From: Hofstenia miamia
Lineage: Eukaryota; Xenacoelomorpha; Acoela
Length of the DNA: 26,305 bases
Direction of reading: 5' to 3'
Assembly: GCA_004352715.1 (NCBI GenBank)
Contig: SCFE01000060.1
Coordinates: forward strand, 708,503-734,807
A program made the translations under genes and the position numbers. The notes under the pieces were generated by a model. That model worked only from the letters and a program-made list of their open reading frames with translations. It did not search any database and was not told where the DNA came from. Below are positions 9,268 to 19,933 of this stretch, piece by piece (within the stretch, counting starts at the first letter, position 1; every line of letters starts with the position of its first letter).

Positions 9268-9423
9268 TAGACTTGGTTAATTACTACACGTTAGTGACTG
9301 CTATAATTCCTAGTATTTTGATTATATTTCAGGTAGTAAATATAGATGCTTCATATATCCAAAGCAACCCTTGTAATCCCCAGCACCGCAGAGGGTTCGT
9401 ATATACCCTATTGAGAACCACTG

Positions 9424-10160
9424 AACTAAATTATCTCAAATAGTGATATAATGATAGATAATTACACACTAATGGCTAGCATAGCAACTTTTGAATAGGC
9501 AAACACAGGATCAAATACTCAAAAAGAAAAAAATTTTCTACTATAAACTTTAAAGGACACCCCAAGTAGTAAAGCTTATGGAAGAATGCGTTGAAATAGA
9601 TGACCCCAGTACAAATTTAAATTTAACCACTTCGAATACCCGGGTATAGTTCATTAATCAGCTCCATGCATACATGGAAGAAGGGTTTTCCCTTCATCAA
9701 ATTACAGCTGATTTTGATCATTACTAAAGAAAGGCTGTCAACAAGGACCAAAAATATCCAAGTCAAATGTAATCATAAATAACGCAAATGCTATTCATGA
9801 AGCTGGTGAGAAAACAATGAGACTAAAAATTATTTGTGCGTTAAAAATTGGAGAAAATTTAATCTATTTGAGTAAAATTCAAGAGTTTCCTCAAACCAAA
9901 GGGTGGAAATTCGTTATGGTATAAGCTGAAATACGCAAAGTCGAATGACAAAATATATAGATATGTGAATTTTCTCTTTTCATGCACATGGAAGACTAGA
10001 GACAAGTGCTAAAATTTTAAAAATTCGGCATATCAATAGCTCGTGACATTCATCCAGAGCCGTGTAAACTACGGCGATTAAAAAATCGTTAGTGTTTCCA
10101 TAAAATCCTACAAGTTTATTGACTGTATAATATACGTTGCTGTGGGAATTGTGGTAGTTT
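9424..10160. other. Intron sequence, possible faint transposase trace
   Basis: AT-rich. A plus-strand stretch near 9580-9740 reads MEECVEIDDPSTNLNL, then after a stop INQLHAYMEEGFSLHQIT. It faintly resembles the C-terminal tail of pogo/Tigger-type transposases, but there is no motif strong enough to call it. A perfect 12-bp palindrome (ATACCCGGGTAT) lies at 9636-9647. Confidence 0.3.
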
Positions 10161-10342
10161 TATAGTGTCGTATTTCATAATGTCGCCATCTAGAATATTT
10201 GTTAAATGATAAATTCCAATTAGGTCGTATTCCAACTGTGTCGTATTTAATGATGTCCTATTTAGAATCTTAGCTGTTTTCAATAATGTGGTAGTCTAAT
10301 AGTGTTTTTTTCCAGTAGTGTCGTTCTCTAATAGTGCAATCC
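10161..10342 (+). repeat. Degenerate tandem array of a 16-bp unit (AATAGTGTCGTATTTC-like)
   Basis: About nine decayed units are visible: TATAGTGTCGTATTT (10161), CATAATGTCGCCATCT (10176), TAGGTCGTATT (10221), CAACTGTGTCGTATTT (10233), AATGATGTCCTATTT (10249), AATAATGTGGTAGTCT (10282), AATAGTGTTTTTTTC (10298), CAGTAGTGTCGTTCTCT (about 10313) and AATAGTGCAATCC (about 10330). The cores are spaced by 14-17 bases or about twice that. Inverted copies lie at about 11050-11105. Confidence 0.65.
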
Positions 10343-10730
10343 ATTCTACACAAAGTTAATAGGTAGACAACATAAAAACAGATTCTTACATCAACTATAG
10401 AAAACCGAACATTATATTAGTATTGTTAACAAAATTTACTGAACATCCCTTTATTGAAATTGGGTGTCTGTGTATTAAATATCATTCCCTGAACATAACG
10501 TTCACGTTATAAAGATTTTGAAAGTTTTCAAGTACTTTACTAAATAGTGACTTAAAATTTTTTTGGGTTTCTTTAAAAAACCTTAAACGCTTATAACTCA
10601 CAAACTAATAAAGCTATCACAAATCTGTAAGCACCACTAGATAGAGAAGGGTCTCGTTTTCCTTTATAAAGGACATAGTGAGTTTAAGTTTAACTTGAAA
10701 GCAAATCGATTACTTTCAATGTGCACTTCT

Positions 10731-10958
10731 TTAACCTGTTAAGCGTCCCCTCTCATTTCCCTGGCTGCTTCCAAAACGTCACCATATTTAGCTAAATTTT
10801 CAAAATCTTTTAAAATGCATTTTAATCAATTTTGTCCCTATTATTATGCATTTTTTTTAATTTTCAACAGTTTATTGTACATATTCTAAGTCGACGCTGA
10901 GATTTGCAATGAAATTAGCGAGACAAACATAAGTCGACGCTGACGCTTAACAGGTTAA
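10731..10958. mobile_element. piggyBac-type MITE, 220 bp with TTAA target duplication
   Basis: TTAA at 10731-10734 and 10955-10958 flanks a 220-bp element. Its perfect 13-bp inverted ends are CCTGTTAAGCGTC (10735-10747) and GACGCTTAACAGG (10942-10954). TTAA duplication is the hallmark of piggyBac-like transposition. AAGTCGACGCTGA occurs twice inside, at 10888-10900 and 10931-10943, the second overlapping the right end. No coding capacity, so it would depend on a transposase elsewhere. Perfect ends suggest a relatively young insertion. Confidence 0.8.
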
Positions 10959-11049
10959 TCACAAACTATTTTGAAATTTAGAAATTCAAAAATATATTAA
11001 CTCAACTTAACTACTCTAACAAATCAAACTCAACATGAACCAACAATTT

Positions 11050-11105
11050 GAAATACGACATTATTGGGAGATAACTTTGAAAAGTACGACATTAGATTTA
11101 TGACG
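11050..11105 (-). repeat. Inverted copies of the 16-bp motif
   Basis: AATACGACATTATTGG and AGTACGACATTAG are reverse complements of CCAATAATGTCGTATT and CTAATGTCGTACT, the same word as the array at 10161-10342. Together the two groups bracket about 0.95 kb in opposite orientation, with the piggyBac-type MITE between them. Confidence 0.5.
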
Positions 11106-11652
11106 TATAAAGTCCTACTCGAATTGATGGCTTCCACTTTTCCTGCATATTAAAATTACATGAACCAATACCTTGACGCTTACTCGTAAAGCTTTAGAAT
11201 TGAAATTGACTGAATAAATGTTGTTTTGAGCAAGATATTATGCAATTTTCACTAAGATTTCTGTAATTTTTAAACAATCTTTAAAGCAATTTTGATATTT
11301 TCGAAAAACTCGTTTTTATCCTTATTGCTTAGTATCTTATCATATACCTGATGATTCATTAAACTATTTAAATCCCTATTATGTTGCACCAAGCCAATGC
11401 TGATGTCACAGCGCAACAACCAATTGAAAGGTTTACCAAAAAATATAGAATTGCATTAATAAGTAAATGCAAAGAGTCCAAGTGCTAAAAGGTAGCAAAT
11501 AAAAAAAACCTATCTAGATTAAAATTGTGTATACCCAAAATTTAGCCTCAATACGGTGATTATAAATGAAAACTCAAATTCGTAACAGTTATCAAATGGG
11601 CATATGCCAATATTAGCTATGAGTGTGTAATTCAATTAAACAAATGACTTAC
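11106..11652. other. Intron sequence up to the penultimate exon, nothing recognised
   Basis: AT-rich intron sequence. It ends at a strong minus-strand donor, GTAAGT, at 11652-11647. Confidence 0.5.
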
Positions 11653-11712
11653 AATAGTTCGTAGTTGCCGAGGGCTTCTTTAGGAGGATTTTTGAAATTT
11701 GGTGATTTCACA
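11653..11712 (-). CDS. TTLL1: TTLL1-like tubulin polyglutamylase, penultimate exon
   Basis: This 60-bp exon lies between a TTTTTAG acceptor (ending at 11713) and a consensus GTAAGT donor (11652-11647). Its first base completes an Asp codon begun by GA in the exon at 12411. Nineteen full codons follow, and its last two bases TT join G of the terminal exon to make Leu. The translation is VKSPNFKNPPKEALGNYEL. In vertebrate TTLL1 the segment between the ATP-grasp C-terminal motif and the tail also carries a PPKE..GNYE block followed by LYDEE, as here. The exon is far too short to be noticed by ORF length; phase agreement on both sides and the conserved block are what identify it. Confidence 0.85.
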
Positions 11713-12410
11713 CTAAAAATATGTGATTTTGAAAAGTAATCTAAAGTCGAGCAAGTTTGTTTGCTGCGAATACAAACTTAACTTTAAACTACCTAGGAAT
11801 TTTTTTAAAAGTTTTTATGGTTTCCTGAATTTTTTACGGATTCTGAATTTGCGCAAAGCACTCCCGAACGGGACTTGGGTAGTCTATTTATGTAACCAAA
11901 ATAGTTGAGGCTAGTTGTTGTTCCACTCCAATGGCCTTTTGACCTCTTGATTACCTGAACATTGGGCATAGTGAGAATTTCAAACTTTTTTTAAAAATTT
12001 GGAATACACATTGAAAAATCTTGAATCTTCTTCCACATCAATACACGATTGTGCAAATTTTCAACTGTATGTGGGAACACGTTTACCAATAGTTGTGGAT
12101 ATATATATCAGCATTTCCTTATAGACTTAGAAAAAATTACTTGAAAATTTGGAAAAACAGTTTATGCTTTACAAAGGACATAGGTACTTTAACGTTAAGC
12201 ACTCCCTCATAAACCTAAATGTATTACATTGTAAAGTAATAATTCATGTATAAAACTAAGGATTAATTTATGCAACGTAACTTGTTGCAACACAAATCAC
12301 AAATAACAGCTAATGAAACTGGAAAGAATTTTATTAAAAATCCGCTGAAAAGGCAGAAAATGATTACGAATTACTATAGTAAATATCAGGCAGATATTGC
12401 ATATGCTTAC
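11713..12410. other. TTLL1 intron of 698 bp
   Basis: Bounded by a minus-strand GTAAGC donor (12410-12405) and a TTTTTAG acceptor (to 11713). An apparent short open frame on the plus strand inside it has no protein-like features. Confidence 0.7.
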
Positions 12411-12520
12411 TCTGGAGGTTGATTATCAGGCAGGAGGATGTTGATTGTGTCATGCATGAGTTTATACTTGAGGATCCTATCATTAATTGTTGTTGCAGAA
12501 AGGGAAGGTGAGGCGTTAAC
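12411..12520 (-). CDS. TTLL1: TTLL1-like tubulin polyglutamylase, exon carrying the VNASPSL motif
   Basis: This 110-bp exon is preceded by a good acceptor (CATTTTTAG ending at 12521) and followed by a GTAAGC donor (12410-12405). It opens in phase 0 and runs 36 codons without a stop, ending in GA to be completed as Asp. The translation starts VNASPSLSATTINDRILKY and continues with KLMHDTINILLPDNQPP. The TTL/TTLL family has an (E)VNxSPS motif at the end of its ATP-grasp fold, where the Glu and Asn bind the metal of ATP. The Asn is here; the Glu should be the last codon of the previous exon. The NDRILKY..L..DT.NI..P run matches TTLL1 rather than other TTLL paralogues as I remember them. The upstream exons encoding the tubulin-binding and ATP-binding parts were not found in the window. 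Confidence 0.88.
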
Positions 12521-15500
12521 CTAAAAATGACGGTTATTTACTCGGAACAAGATGGAACATAAATTATTAGGCGTGGGAAGTCAAATTAACCTGATATTTA
12601 AATTCGCTTTGAGTTTAAATGGATAAAATATTGAAATTAAAAATTACTAAATTTATGACCCTAAATTGGGCTGTACTATTGCAGTTAAGATATGACAGTT
12701 TTCAGACTATTAGGATTAATTTCTTAACAATAATAGAGTACTCAACGGTGAAAAATAAAAGTATTACTAAATTTTTATGTAAAATCAAAATTATAAGGGG
12801 AAATGAGAACGATAAAACCTTGTGGAATATAGGACCTCTGTATGAAAATTAGAAAGAGATGACATTTCTAATATTAAACATCAAAATTAAGACAAAAACA
12901 ATTACCATTGTAACATGAAAGTCAAACACAAGAGAAGATATAGGAAGCTTGGTGTGCATAAAATGCAGCAAAGAAATTCATCTCATTTAAAAATTTAGTA
13001 AGACTTTTTGACAAAGGGCTGGTAATACTTGCCGACGAGGGCAATTGATTTTGCTTTGTATGCAAATAGGAATAATCAAGCTGATGATGCAATCACTGTG
13101 ACATTAAAAGTGTTACATTTCTATTTCGAATCAGAATCACTGCTCTTAAACTAAGAATAATAAGTTTGTCACCTCGTATTAAATTGAGTTTGGCATTGCA
13201 ACAAATTTGGAACCTAGCGTATTAAGAATTCAAAAAAATAAATATAGTTTAATTACATAGTATGATTTAAAAGGGTATATACATTCTAGACTTCTCTCTG
13301 AATTTGGGTGTAAAATTAAGTGTCTATTAGGGCTTAGATTTAGCAATGTAAACTGCAAAATCAAATAGATCATTGTGTAACTATATATTCAAATTATACA
13401 AAAAATTGAATTTGAAATCCAATAAAATAAATTTTGATTTCTTTGTTAGCATCAATATGAAGAATTTGAATCTATTTACATTAAATTGCAAAAATTATAA
13501 AATCATAAAATAAACTTAAAAAACCAAATACTGATAGATGCTGAAATACAATTGCACTAGAATAAAAATTACAACGTCAAAAATATTTTAGGGCGATATA
13601 AAATCTTTACCCAAGTAATAATTTTGCATTTAAAATGCCCAATACACAGGGGCTCATCCGGTGTTTTCTATTAAGATGGAATCCCCATGTTCCAAATTTC
13701 TTTTACAAAAGTATGGTTCATAATAATATTTTTGGAATAAATCGGACAACATGATGGCATTTGCAAGAACACTCTAACCTTTGCGTACTACAATGGGAAA
13801 TAGTTTCGGTTAATATTATAATGAGAATAACAGAATATTAGAAATTATTATATTTTTGTGTTTTGATGTGATTTTTCTCAAGGTAAGTTTCTATTCTATT
13901 GGTCAATATTCACCCTTAAAACGTAAATTGCAAAACGAATCTAAGCTAAACTACAGTTTTACACGATGTTGAACATGAAGTCATCCAAATATTAATGGGA
14001 TTTTCATTCGATGTTTAATTGAAATTTGATACAACAGCAGCAAAACATAATTGAATGAACAAATGTAATTGATACAAAGTTAAATATTGAGATAATCCAC
14101 TAGAGCATTTATGACTGAGACATGCCTTTATTTTAAAATTTCCTTACCTAATCAGGTCGTAACAAGGAGGACTGGTTTGATTAGGATGAGATTAGCGTTG
14201 ATATTCATCCAGTTACTTTAAAACTGTAAATCGTTATTGATGACAATTAACTTAAAATCCCATTTTACTGAGAGTGTGTGGCCGTCAACGACCGAATTAT
14301 AAAAAACTAAATTTCAGACAGTCAAATTTACGTTTTAGCAAGCGCATATGGGTATTTCATCCAGCAAGACGTAGTTCTAGACTAAATAACTCATTCGTTA
14401 GAAACAAAGATTTGGGGCAATTGATAGAATTGATTAACCCAGATAAAAAGTGTTATATTGAGAAAACAAAAAAGTTTAAAATTTATTAAAAATTATTTTA
14501 AGAAAATGTTTTTTAATTCACTTTGTTGACCATTTTCAAGTGTACAAATTAATTTGAAAAAAAACCCCAAACCAGCTGTATTAAGAAGACACAAGAACAA
14601 AAAAATGAGAATGATCACATTAATTACCTTATTACTGATTACTACATTCAATTGTAAAAAATTTTGTTAAAAACATTAAAAACAAGGTTTTCAAAAATCC
14701 GAGTTTTCAAAAAATAAAAATTATCTTTAAAATATCAAAAAATAATATTATTTAAAACCTCTTTATTCGCAATATATATATTTTTTTTAATCGATATTTC
14801 GAACAGACTCCATAAATGAAAGATGTGACATATCAGACAAATGTAGTATATCCTAGACCTTGCCTTATTTATTTTCTTTAACAATTCCAAGGAGTGCTTA
14901 ATATAACAGGAGTGACAACCATCCATTCATTGAGATAAAATCAAAAGTCTTCATTAATTTAAAATATTAGCAAATTAAAATTAGTAAACAAGCAAAAAAA
15001 TAATAAAATTAATTAATTTATTCATTTAGTTCCTACAAAATTATAATTTGAAAAATTGTGCGGATTTTTCCATCAAAACTAGCTGTAGGCCAAATTACCT
15101 ACGCTTCTGATGATAAAAAAGAATTTGCACAACGTGAAGCACCCATTTTGCAGTACATTTGATACCTTCCAGATGGTAATAAGAATAACATAACGAAACA
15201 AAATTATAGAATTCACGTGAAGGATCGTGTGAATTCACTAACAGGGGACAAGTCGTTTGTCCAGTTTCTGTTGCAAGTGACTAACGAGTTTATTTGAAAT
15301 AAATGTATTTCGTTTAAACAATACTATTTCAAATTTTCATATTCAATTTCCACTAGCATGGCATGGCACACGTTGATAAATACGTTAAATTTGATATTAT
15401 CCGTTATCTATGTTTAACATATTAAGGGGTGGGGGTAGCGGGGTTAAATTACTATAAGACACTTTGGGAGAATAATCTTAATTTAATCACATTTTAGAGG

Positions 15501-15753
15501 AAAGTAGCATATGTATGATATACATATGACATGTTTTATATAAAGGCTTTTGACATAGGCCTTTAAAGCAATGCTGATTACTTTCTCTGTATTACTTTTT
15601 GACGCAATATTTTATTACTTTTCAAAATTATCTGATGTCAAAACATAAAAATTTCCTTTTTTCTTAAAAAACAAAAAAAAACGAAAAACTCAACTAATTG
15701 ATATTGAAATTCGAAAAGAACAATAGGTAAAGTCTTAGAAGTATATAAATTAT
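12521..15753. other. Upstream TTLL1 intron or flank, nothing recognised
   Basis: More than 3 kb of AT-rich sequence. Short open frames at 12619-12852 and 14274-14489 lack recognisable motifs. An imperfect hairpin with GAATTCACG and CGTGTGAATTC arms lies at about 15209-15236. A (G)n-rich word (AAGGGGTGGGGGTAGCGGGG) begins near 15424. No TTLL1 exon was identified here. Confidence 0.45.
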
Positions 15754-16292
15754 GAACGCAAGCGAGTTGAAATTATCGCTCTTCACAAAATACTTCCAAC
15801 ACAATGAGACAAATTGCAAGTAATTTGAATGTATCTGTTGGGATGGTGCACAAGGTTATAACGCAAGACGAAGCAACTGGCAACATTCCAGGGTACGGGA
15901 CGCGGGCATGCTGTTGAGGAAAAGTTGAAAAGTGATGAATATATCGAGAAATTGCATGATTGGTTTGCGAACGGTGAAGGAGTTTTGCAGCAGGACAATG
16001 CTCCCTGTCATGTTCGCAGGAAAGTTCTTGATCACCTGAAAGAGAACAACGTTTGTGTGCTTCCGTGGCCCCCTTCTTCACCGGACATAAACCCGATTGA
16101 AAAACCTTTGGGCAATTGTAAAACGTGGTGTTCGCAGCCATTGTCCATCTACCAAAGAAAGAAATTATCAGCGTATTTCTCTCCGTGTGGAATGGAGAAG
16201 AACTGCAAGAAATATGTAAGAAACTGGTGATATCTATACCGGAGAGAGTGGCAGATTTATTGCGAAACAAGGATGGATCAACGAAATTTTAG
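15754..16292 (+). pseudogene. Tc1-type (DD34E) transposase relic with internal deletion
   Basis: Blocks in order on the plus strand: ERKRVEIIALHK and MRQIASNLNVSVGMVHKVI (first helix-turn-helix, in two frames), a short TGRG linker, then a jump to LKSDEYIEKLHDW, GVLQQDNAPCH with the second catalytic Asp, LPWPPSSPDINPIE with the terminal Glu, and after a frameshift NGEELQEIC, IPERVADLLRNKDGSTKF and TAG at 16290-16292. Exactly 34 residues separate the Asp and Glu, the Tc1 spacing. The stretch carrying the second helix-turn-helix and the first Asp, roughly a hundred or more residues, is gone. No convincing inverted ends were found; a possible right end ending GTACTGTA lies near 16445. Confidence 0.85.
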
Positions 16293-17003
16293 ACTATTCT
16301 CACATATATCTATGTTTATTATGTGTTTATTTTCAGTTTAAAAGGTTTCAATATGCATATTGTTTACCAAATTAACTTATTGTCTTCCTGAACTAAAAGA
16401 AGCATATTTTCGTACCTGTTCACAACTTGCTGTCGCGTACTGTACATATATTTAGTACCATCAAAATTTGATGCGGTGAATAGGAACAGCTTTTAAGTTT
16501 TTTTTGCAAAAATCTAGTATTTGTAAAATGTATTTCATTCAACTTTTAGAGTGTAATATGTCATATAGATCTTAAGATTACATTTCGATGAAAACTAGAA
16601 TAAACTCCCTGAAAAAGTTTTTTTTATATTTCACCCTTTAGAATGGGTTAAATAGGAACATATGTGATTTCACTATTTAATACCTTTTCACAGTTTATTT
16701 TCTGAACAGAATCAGTGAAATTGTTTTAAAAATGGCAAAGGTGTTTTACAAATGTATGACAGTTGGCTTCAGGTACATGCTACTACAAAATCATATATCA
16801 ATTGATTCATTAATCAGAAAACATACAAAAATTTAATTTAAGAAAAACGGTCTTTTACAAAGGTATAATGACAATCACTTATATATTCTATGATAAATAC
16901 CACTAAAGTTGAATAACAAAAGTGGTAATGAGTTTTCAGCAATTATATCACTACATATTACTTCCAATTAGATCTATTACACAGTTGTGCTCGGCTACAA
17001 GTG
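16293..17003. other. Non-coding, nothing recognised
   Basis: AT-rich sequence downstream of the Tc1 relic. It may include the relic's 3' flank, but I could not match it to a 5' partner. Confidence 0.45.
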
Positions 17004-17021
17004 TATATATATATATATATA
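17004..17021. repeat. (TA)n microsatellite
   Basis: Short pure TA run. Confidence 0.9.
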
Positions 17022-18872
17022 GTTCTATTACCATTAGCATTTATTGAAATAAAACGAAAAATAACATTTCTGCTTTATTCAAGATATTTTAAACATGTTT
17101 TTTTCTTTCCTGTTAGAAACACTTATTTAAAAAAGTGCAACCTTGAAAGAAGCATCCCTGAAAAGGCAGTCAGAAATTGAAGTGGTGACAAATTATAATT
17201 CCTGTGCAATGATAATGAATTGCAATAATCCCCCGAAGAAAAAATTTAGTTTAAGGTTATTGCAGTAATTTTTAATCCAGTGGCTATAATTATGAACTAA
17301 TTGGCAATATTTTACCAATTAAAAATCCGATATTACTCAAAAACTAATTTAAAAAATTTAAGCAACAAAAACAAAGCATACAGGGTTGGAATTTTTTTTC
17401 GCTTCAATATTATAAACTTAATATTTCAAATGTGGGCATTAATGTTGAGTATTTATAAGCACATGAAACTTCATCATAATACCCTGGCACAATAAATGAA
17501 TTAGATAAACAAAAATATGTATACGTAGACGTTATTCTATACATGAAATATTAAAAGACTATTAGAATGTCTTTGATAATAAATTGTTAGGAAATGCTGT
17601 TTACACAAAGAAAGCTACAGTATTCGAGAATTGTCTATGAGAAAGACAATAAGTAGACGGAAGAAATTTAAAAAGTAGAAATAATATTATGCTTCGAAAC
17701 TATAAACAAAGTGCAGCCTAAATTGGTGAGAATATTCTCATAAAATACAATGGTACATGCCAATAATTAACGCTGTCGTAATGATACGAAGAGAAATTAA
17801 AAGCAAAAATGAAGAGATTTGATTGGATGTAAGAAAGTAAAAGAATCAGTAACAAATTTAAAGCCTACAACGACAGCAGCATGCGATTTTTTAAACTTGC
17901 AGGTAAACCTTTTAGATTTAAAATGAAAATACTGAATATTTGTATAAGAAATAATTATTTTTAATTCGAAAACAAAAATTAATTCTTAAACTACTATTCC
18001 TTGACCGCAACATTTTATAAGTATTAGACACTTAATTGCTACTAAAAATATTTGAAACAAAAAATAATGTAGACTTCCTTGAATTTATTAACAGCTAAAA
18101 TATTTAAAAGCAGCTAATTTTTTAAAATGAATATTAAATTCAGACCCCAAATTCAACTAATGAAATGTCTTTGCAAAAAAATAAAAAAGGCCGGCTTTGC
18201 TGTATTTTCTTTTATGTTAAATAATAGATACACATGATTTCTATAACACATTTGGATTTTACTAAATGATGCATTCATATTAGAATTAAATTGAAATACA
18301 AATTTCGTATATTTTATAAATGAAATTTGTTGCTTTTTCGCAGGGTGTTAGTTTGATGTTTTTAATATTCGATTACCTCAAATTATACTCAAGAAATACG
18401 AGTACATTCCCCACAGATTAAACAACTGAATGCAGAAATTTCTTTTAAGGGATACAATTACAATGCTAGTAAAAATCTATCTTTATAATTTGTGCAAAGC
18501 TAATATCGATGAATGTGAACAACACCAACCGAACACCAACGAAATAACAGAGCAATTCTCAATTATCAAAATATACACGAAAGGTCAATATAGAAGTTTT
18601 CAGTTACGTTACGTACATCCAAGCAGAGTCCCTTAGTACTAAAATTCTACTGAAATATGTAAATGATACTAAAAGAAATAAACAGAAAAAAAAATTTCAG
18701 GAACACTAGGTTGACTTAGCCGTTTCATTTAAATTTTAATATTTGAGAAAATTGCGAACATAACGTTATTCTTACATTGATAATACTGAAATATTTCAAA
18801 TTCTTTCTATTTCAGTTAAATCTGGTAGAGTTTTTCAAGACTGGGTAGGATGCAGTTTGCAGGTGGAGCACG
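17022..18872. other. Non-coding, nothing recognised
   Basis: AT-rich intron or flank. Short open frames (for example 17301-17495 and 18430-18636) have no protein-like content and look like chance. Confidence 0.45.
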
Positions 18873-19331
18873 GTTAACCCACCCCTATTATCTCCCGAAC
18901 TAATGATGCAAACAACATATTTAACAATATGTAACTAAACCATGGTGTGAAATTTTCTTTTCTGGCATAAAGTTCATATTTCTGATATTTTTACCTGAAA
19001 ATAGGAAGGAAGTTGCATAATTTTTTATTGCTATCATCCACCCAATGGTGTTTCTATGGGTTTATTGTACAGAAATAGGGCGAAATTCATTGAAACCATC
19101 AGCATTTTAGCCACCCCCAAGTAATTGGCAGCCATTTCACTAGTTAGATTTTAGCATTTCCGTCGGGCAGCTCCGACAAAATGTTCATATTTGCGGAAGT
19201 TCACATTGCTATCTCCTAAAATTTGGCAAAAATGTGCGTAGTAGATAAATATCAAAAATCATAACATTTCAAGCAAAAATATTAACTTTTTCGGGAGTTA
19301 CGAATAAAATAAGAGGGGTGGGTAGTTTTAC
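18873..19331. mobile_element. Candidate small inverted-repeat element (about 460 bp)
   Basis: TTAACCCACCCCTATTAT and CTCCCGAACTAA at the left (about 18875-18904) recur inverted at the right (about 19288-19331), as TTCGGGAGTTA and AGAGGGGTGGGTAGT. The right arm has some 10 extra bases between its two blocks. The interior has no coding frame. The arms are unusually G+C-rich for this window. No target-site duplication was recognised, so the class is unknown; this may be a MITE or simply a decayed palindrome. Confidence 0.4.
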
Positions 19332-19750
19332 CCCTTCCCATTAATCGGGTCAAAACAGGAAATGATACTTAAAGAAATGCTTTGATAAAAACAATTTCAA
19401 GATCATTGCGTGTTGACGTAATCCGCGTTGGAGATGTGCACGGTCTGTAGACAATATTGAAAACGCAGTAACAAAGTTCTCTTTTTAAAGTGAAAGCACA
19501 AATTTTTACCGCGCTATACCACAATAATAACCAATTACTTCGAATATTAATTATATTATTTTTATGGATTTTAATATAATTTTAGTATAAATTTTATGGC
19601 CACCTTGATAATAATTTGAAATGAAAATATGAGAGCAATTTATTATTTGCAATATAATGGTCTGATTGTAAAATATCAATGTTTGAAATGATCAAAAACA
19701 TGCCAATTTAAGAATGTAGTATTGCTTAAATTGGAAAACTATATTGGAAA
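19332..19750. other. Non-coding, nothing recognised
   Basis: AT-rich sequence with no feature I can support. Confidence 0.4.
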
Positions 19751-19772
19751 TTATACATGTATACATGTATAA
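19751..19772. repeat. Perfect 22-bp palindrome
   Basis: The stretch equals its own reverse complement, built from three interleaved ATACATGTAT-like units. Such AT-rich palindromes arise easily by chance or from microsatellite decay, so no function is proposed. Confidence 0.8.
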
Positions 19773-19933
19773 CCATTTGTTGTGGCTAGCTAGCACACTC
19801 ATGAGCAAAGTAAGTGAATAAGTTGGAGGAGAGATGCAAATGCAGGTTGTAAACTTCTTATAGATAATCAGATCGCAACTGCACTGCGTATTATCTTGAC
19901 ATTCATACATCCAGAAATAGAAAAAACACAGAA

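Larger units (their letters stand above)
7827..9423. mobile_element. hAT-type non-autonomous element split by a mariner insertion
   Basis: The left end reads CAGTAGTTCTCAACC (7827-7841). The right end, on the other strand, reads CAGTGGTTCTCAA (9423-9411). Both match the CAGTGGTTCTCAACC-type terminus common in hAT-derived MITEs. Without the mariner at 8032-9267 the element is about 360 bp, a normal MITE size, with no transposase. The 8-bp flanks (7819-7826 and 9424-9431) agree at only four positions, so a clear target duplication is not preserved. The pairing of these two ends is therefore an inference from orientation, sequence and size. Confidence 0.6.

Noticed and set aside
9580-9740. Possible pogo/Tigger transposase tail
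   Set aside because: Resemblance is limited to an acidic stretch and an LHAYMEE-like helix; no catalytic block lies nearby.
13647-13690. CACAGGGGCTCATCCGG as a possible transposon terminus
   Set aside because: No inverted partner was found within a reasonable distance.
14156-14168. GTCGTAACAAGG word as in the 3' end of small-subunit rRNA
   Set aside because: Only about a dozen bases match and the flanks do not form rRNA sequence or structure.
14274-14489. 71-codon Arg/Lys-rich plus-strand open frame
   Set aside because: No domain, repeat or splice evidence; not distinguishable from chance.
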